Origin: an uncultured Lachnospiraceae bacterium
GTDB lineage: Bacteria; Bacillota; Clostridia; Lachnospirales; Lachnospiraceae
Direction: 5' to 3'
Assembly (NCBI GenBank): GCA_910586705.1
Contig: CAJUJK010000027.1
Span: forward strand, 1-52,210
Length of the DNA: 52,210 nt
The position numbers and the translations under genes were made by a program. Below are positions 49,321 to 52,210 of the stretch, in pieces. The notes below the pieces were generated by a model. The model did not search any database. It was not told the DNA's origin and saw only the letters and a list, made by a program, of their open reading frames with translations. How positions within the stretch are numbered: position 1 is the first letter of the stretch; every line of letters starts with the position of its first letter.

Positions 49321-50508
49321 ATGGCTAAAGCTAAATTTGAGAGAAACAAACCCCATTGTAATATTGGTACCATTGGTCACGTTGACCATGGTAAAACAAC
49401 TCTGACAGCAGCTATCACCAAAGTGCTTGCAGAGAGAGTTGCAGGTAACGAGGCAACTGATTTCGAGAACATCGACAAGGCTCCCGAAGAGAGAGAGAGA
49501 GGTATCACCATCTCTACCGCTCACGTTGAGTATGAGACAGACAAGAGACATTACGCTCACGTTGACTGCCCCGGCCATGCTGACTACGTTAAGAACATGA
49601 TCACCGGTGCTGCGCAGATGGACGGCGCTATCCTCGTTGTAGCTGCTACTGACGGTGTTATGGCTCAGACCAAGGAGCACATCCTTCTGTCCCGTCAGGT
49701 AGGCGTGCCTTATATCGTAGTATTTATGAACAAGTGTGACATGGTAGACGATCCCGAGCTGCTTGAGCTGGTTGAGATGGAGATCACCGAGCAGTTGGAG
49801 GAGTACGAGTTCACAGACTGCCCGATCATCAAGGGTTCCGCTCTGAAGGCTCTGGAAGATCCCAACGGCGAGTGGGGCGACAAGATCATGGAGCTCATGA
49901 GCACTGTTGACGATTATATTCCCGATCCTCAGCGTGACACAGATAAGCCTTTCCTTATGCCTATCGAGGATGTATTCTCCATCACAGGCCGTGGTACCGT
50001 TGCTACTGGTAGAGTAGAGCGTGGTACTCTGCATATGTCTGATGAAGTTGAGATCATCGGCGTTAAGGAAGAGACCCAGAAGTCCGTTGTAACCGGTATC
50101 GAGATGTTCCGTAAGCTGCTTGACGAGGCTCAGGCTGGTGATAACGTAGGTGTACTGCTTCGTGGTATCCAGAGAACTGACATCGAAAGAGGACAGGTTC
50201 TTGCAAAACCCGGCACAGTTACCTGCCACAAGAAATTTACGGCTCAGGTATACGTTCTGACCAAGGACGAGGGCGGCCGTCATACACCTTTCTTCAACAA
50301 CTATCGTCCTCAGTTCTACTTCAGAACAACGGACATCACAGGTGTTTGTAACCTTCCTGAGGGCACAGAGATGTGCATGCCTGGCGATAACGTAGAGATG
50401 AGCATCGAGCTGATCCATCCCATCGCTATGGAGCAGGGTCTGACGTTCGCTATCCGTGAGGGTGGTCGTACAGTAGGTTCTGGTCGTGTGGCTACGATTA
50501 TTGAGTAA
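49321..50508 (+). CDS. tuf: Elongation factor Tu
   Basis: A 395-residue GTPase delivering aminoacyl-tRNA. G1 GHVDHGKTTLTAAIT, effector EERERGITISTAHVEYET, G3 DCPGHADYVKNMITGAAQMD, G4 NKCDMVDD, and the domain II/III motifs HTPFFNNYRPQFYFRTTDIT are all normal. AAGGAGG precedes the ATG. Ends the str operon, before a strong terminator and a mobile element. Confidence 0.98.
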   Translation: MAKAKFERNKPHCNIGTIGHVDHGKTTLTAAITKVLAERVAGNEATDFENIDKAPEERERGITISTAHVEYETDKRHYAHVDCPGHADYVKNMITGAAQMDGAILVVAATDGVMAQTKEHILLSRQVGVPYIVVFMNKCDMVDDPELLELVEMEITEQLEEYEFTDCPIIKGSALKALEDPNGEWGDKIMELMSTVDDYIPDPQRDTDKPFLMPIEDVFSITGRGTVATGRVERGTLHMSDEVEIIGVKEETQKSVVTGIEMFRKLLDEAQAGDNVGVLLRGIQRTDIERGQVLAKPGTVTCHKKFTAQVYVLTKDEGGRHTPFFNNYRPQFYFRTTDITGVCNLPEGTEMCMPGDNVEMSIELIHPIAMEQGLTFAIREGGRTVGSGRVATIIE

Positions 50509-50530
50509 TCGAAAATTCATTGAATTTATG

Positions 50531-50564
50531 GGACTTTCCGAGGTTTCTCGGAAAGTCCTTTTTT
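50531..50564 (+). terminator. Terminator of tuf
   Basis: Perfect 12-bp stem GGACTTTCCGAG (50531-50542) / CTCGGAAAGTCC (50547-50558), four-base loop, six T. Confidence 0.95.
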
Positions 50565-50580
50565 CGATGTTTGGTGGGAT

Positions 50581-50610
50581 TGATAAGTCGTGATAACAGA
50601 ATGATAACAA
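50581..50610 (+). repeat. Three TGATAA(CA) units at the edge of the downstream mobile element
   Basis: TGATAAGT (50581), TGATAACA (50591) and TGATAACA (50602) are spaced 10 and 11 bases, right after the tuf terminator and before the first mobile-element gene. They resemble in style the tandem TTTGACAGCAA units at the other element boundary (1620, 1919), so they may be integrase arm sites at an element end. Confidence 0.45.
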
Positions 50611-50617
50611 AAGTTCG

Positions 50618-51832
50618 CTAATTGAGCAGTTCCTTATTTCTTTCTATATATTCTTTCCATATAGCTTCTCGGTCTTTCTGATGTGTGTTCTCATATTTTT
50701 CGGTATACTCGTCATGGAGCGCTTTTAGCTGATCCATAAGTGGCGTGTCAGCAGGCAGTTTCCCTCTGCGGATACGGGCATATAGCCTGTTATATGATTT
50801 TGTGAATTCCGTATGAATCGGATGGCTGAATAATTTTTCCTTATAGGATTTCCGGCTGGCGTACTCATTACAGGTAGTGGAAGTGTCTCTGTATATTCTT
50901 GTGCAGTATTCTTGGTTGGAAGTATACTTCACACGAAAATATCCATTACATAGTCTGCATTTTTTGATAACGAGTTCATCTTCAAGAAGTAGTCTAATGC
51001 CTATACATAAGAACTGTTTGAATGATGTAATAGGGTATTTCCCGATTGCATTATCTGTAATAAGGTTAGAGGCATGGTTTAAATACTCTATCCAATCTTT
51101 TGTATTGGAATGGGTATCTGTATGGGTATGAATGTCAGGCAGAAAAGTTTCTTTTATTTCCATAGCGGATAATGCATCCGATTGAAAATCCTGTTTACTA
51201 GCATACAGGCAATAAGAATGGTATATTTCAGCTATTGTACTGCTAGGCAGTTGTACATCTTGTTTTGACGGCGCTATGATAACCGCATCTAAATAATCTC
51301 TTGCTTGCGTACATAAAGTCTCAAGACTGCCAACTTCTTTGGATAATAGTTTGGCGGCTTGAAGTAGCTCCGTATCGGCTGGTTTTCCGGCTTGCTGATA
51401 GCAAGTGCGCATTACCATATGAAATAAAGGATACAGATAAGACAGTGCCGGGTGTTTTTCAAAGCAGGACTGTAATATTGGCATGATTTGCTCGGTAGAA
51501 GCTTCGATATCTTTTAGTGTGTGTTCGCAGCAATATACATTGAAGGCTTCTTCGTCAAAGGTGCAGTTAATGCCAAGTAACGGCAAAACAGACTTCAATT
51601 TCTGAAATGCCACAACAGCGGATTCTTTTTCCGGCATATCATAATCGAGAATTTCCATAATGCCGGTGTGGATAGCCGCTTTTTTTATAAAGCTGGCAGT
51701 CCCGCTTTTGTGAGTATTCTCATCATCATAAATGGTAGAAAGAGTTTCTTCGTGAGTATGGCGGTTAATACTGTAGGTTGCAACATTAAAGTGAAAATCA
51801 TTTTTGATGATGTTCGGCGAATATAAATTCAT
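50618..51832 (-). CDS. Unknown mobile-element protein with a zinc-finger-like C-terminal motif
   Basis: A 404-residue cytoplasmic protein. The C-terminal third contains CRLCNGYFRVKYTSNQEYC then CNEYASRKSYKEKLF, i.e. a CxxC pair and two later Cys as in DUF6076-type proteins carried by Clostridial integrative elements; the N-terminal two thirds are helical and not recognised. AAGGAAGG lies upstream of the ATG on the minus strand. AT-rich codons set it apart from the GC-richer tuf and rpo genes. It diverges from the HTH gene at the window edge. Confidence 0.6.
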   Translation of the reverse strand: MNLYSPNIIKNDFHFNVATYSINRHTHEETLSTIYDDENTHKSGTASFIKKAAIHTGIMEILDYDMPEKESAVVAFQKLKSVLPLLGINCTFDEEAFNVYCCEHTLKDIEASTEQIMPILQSCFEKHPALSYLYPLFHMVMRTCYQQAGKPADTELLQAAKLLSKEVGSLETLCTQARDYLDAVIIAPSKQDVQLPSSTIAEIYHSYCLYASKQDFQSDALSAMEIKETFLPDIHTHTDTHSNTKDWIEYLNHASNLITDNAIGKYPITSFKQFLCIGIRLLLEDELVIKKCRLCNGYFRVKYTSNQEYCTRIYRDTSTTCNEYASRKSYKEKLFSHPIHTEFTKSYNRLYARIRRGKLPADTPLMDQLKALHDEYTEKYENTHQKDREAIWKEYIERNKELLN

Positions 51833-51942
51833 ACTTAAAATTCCTTCCTATCAGATGAACGGCGTAAAATAGCCTCTCTGAAATGCATTTCTTTTCTTAT
51901 AGATACAATACTATCACAAGACAAAAAGGAAATCAATAAAAT

Positions 51943-51993
51943 TATCTTGACAAATATCCTGTGTTGTTTTATCATAGAGAAAAAGTCAAGATA
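51943..51993 (+). promoter_or_regulatory. Promoter flanked by a 9-bp inverted repeat, before the HTH gene
   Basis: TTGACA (51947-51952), 17-base spacer, TATCAT (51970-51975). TATCTTGAC (51943-51951) and GTCAAGATA (51985-51993) are exact inverted repeats covering the -35 box and the predicted start, a likely operator of the HTH protein or of the divergent gene. Confidence 0.65.
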
Positions 51994-52055
51994 AATTTAA
52001 TACAAAAAATGAAAACTTGACAATATACAGCGTCAGTGTGGGAGGAGGGAGGTAG

Positions 52056-52210
52056 ATGAATAACAATTATATGGTAACGGCACAGGATGTCGTTGATATG
52101 CTTGGCGTTTCTAAGGGACACGCATATAAGATTATCAGACAGTTGAACAAAGAACTGGAAGATAGCGGCTATATTGTCGTGTCAGGCAAGATTCCCAGAG
52201 CATATTGGGA
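52056..52210 (+). CDS. Excisionase-like helix-turn-helix protein (partial, cut by window end)
   Basis: The first 51 codons read MNNNYMVTAQDVVDMLGVSK then GHAYKIIRQLNKELEDSGY and VVSGKIPRAYW. The MerR/excisionase-type HTH (TAQDVVDMLGVSKGHAYKII) is the form usually encoded next to the integrase of Clostridial integrative elements. GGAGGGAGG precedes the ATG. The C-terminus is outside the window; an integrase gene downstream would be expected. Confidence 0.75.
   Translation, partial: MNNNYMVTAQDVVDMLGVSKGHAYKIIRQLNKELEDSGYIVVSGKIPRAYW

Noticed and set aside
1..52210. CRISPR array
   Set aside because: No set of regularly spaced identical repeats was seen; the repeats found are too few and irregular.

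Overview
The window is a stretch of chromosome from a low-to-mid GC Gram-positive anaerobe, most likely a member of the Lachnospiraceae (Clostridia). Three things point there: the gene order rpmG-secE-nusG-rplK-rplA ... rplJ-rplL-rpoB-rpoC-rpsL-rpsG-fusA-tuf, strong AGGAGG-type ribosome binding sites, and a set of genes typical of the family (PPi-type phosphofructokinase, DegV, GHKL/LytTR two-component pair, CUT1 sugar transporter without its own ATPase). No species can be named from sequence alone.

Layout. (1) 1-1.94 kb is the end of an integrated mobile element: a small unknown protein, a DUF932 phage/plasmid-like protein, a 25-residue membrane micropeptide, then a tRNA-Leu 3' half that looks like an attachment site, with 15-bp and 25-bp direct repeats around it. 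(2) 1.94-20.1 kb is chromosomal housekeeping and accessory metabolism: membrane-anchored lipase, MATE exporter, Ca2+/Na+ antiporter, a GHKL kinase/LytTR regulator pair preceded by a candidate 30-residue peptide gene, DegV, PPi-phosphofructokinase, LacI-type regulator, glycogen phosphorylase, two tandem TPR-glycosyltransferases, a small HTH protein, UDP-galactopyranose mutase and an orphan acyl-CoA carboxyltransferase. (3) 20.1-21.8 kb holds a relaxase scar, a small membrane protein and a FliD-like protein on the minus strand. (4) 22.1-50.5 kb is the transcription/translation supercluster, but it is split between rplA and rplJ by about 12 kb of unrelated genes: an OmpR-type response regulator and kinase (minus strand), then plus-strand genes for a large solute-binding lipoprotein, two sugar-type permeases, a HlyD-like adaptor, a CapA-like protein and two unknown proteins. 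rplJL resumes with its own promoter and a recognisable L10 leader. (5) 50.6-52.2 kb begins a second mobile element (zinc-binding unknown protein, excisionase-like HTH protein cut by the window edge).

Regulation can be read directly at several places. Four TTAGA boxes at an exact 11-bp period stand in front of a -10 box without a -35 box, between the response regulator gene and the transporter genes. A LacI-type operator lies at the start site of the lacI-like gene. A FabT-like box and a 10-bp inverted repeat sit on a consensus promoter before the carboxyltransferase. Two compact junctions (pfp/lacI-like and rpoC/rpsL) have the terminator of the upstream gene overlapping the promoter of the downstream gene. 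Several families of short palindromic repeats lie just after gene ends.

The most interesting candidates for something undescribed are the peptide-kinase-regulator locus at 6.1-8.2 kb, with a ten-G tract and a kinase lacking the usual H-box; the regulated transport/adaptor/CapA/unknown-protein cluster inside the ribosomal operon; and the modular palindromic repeats.
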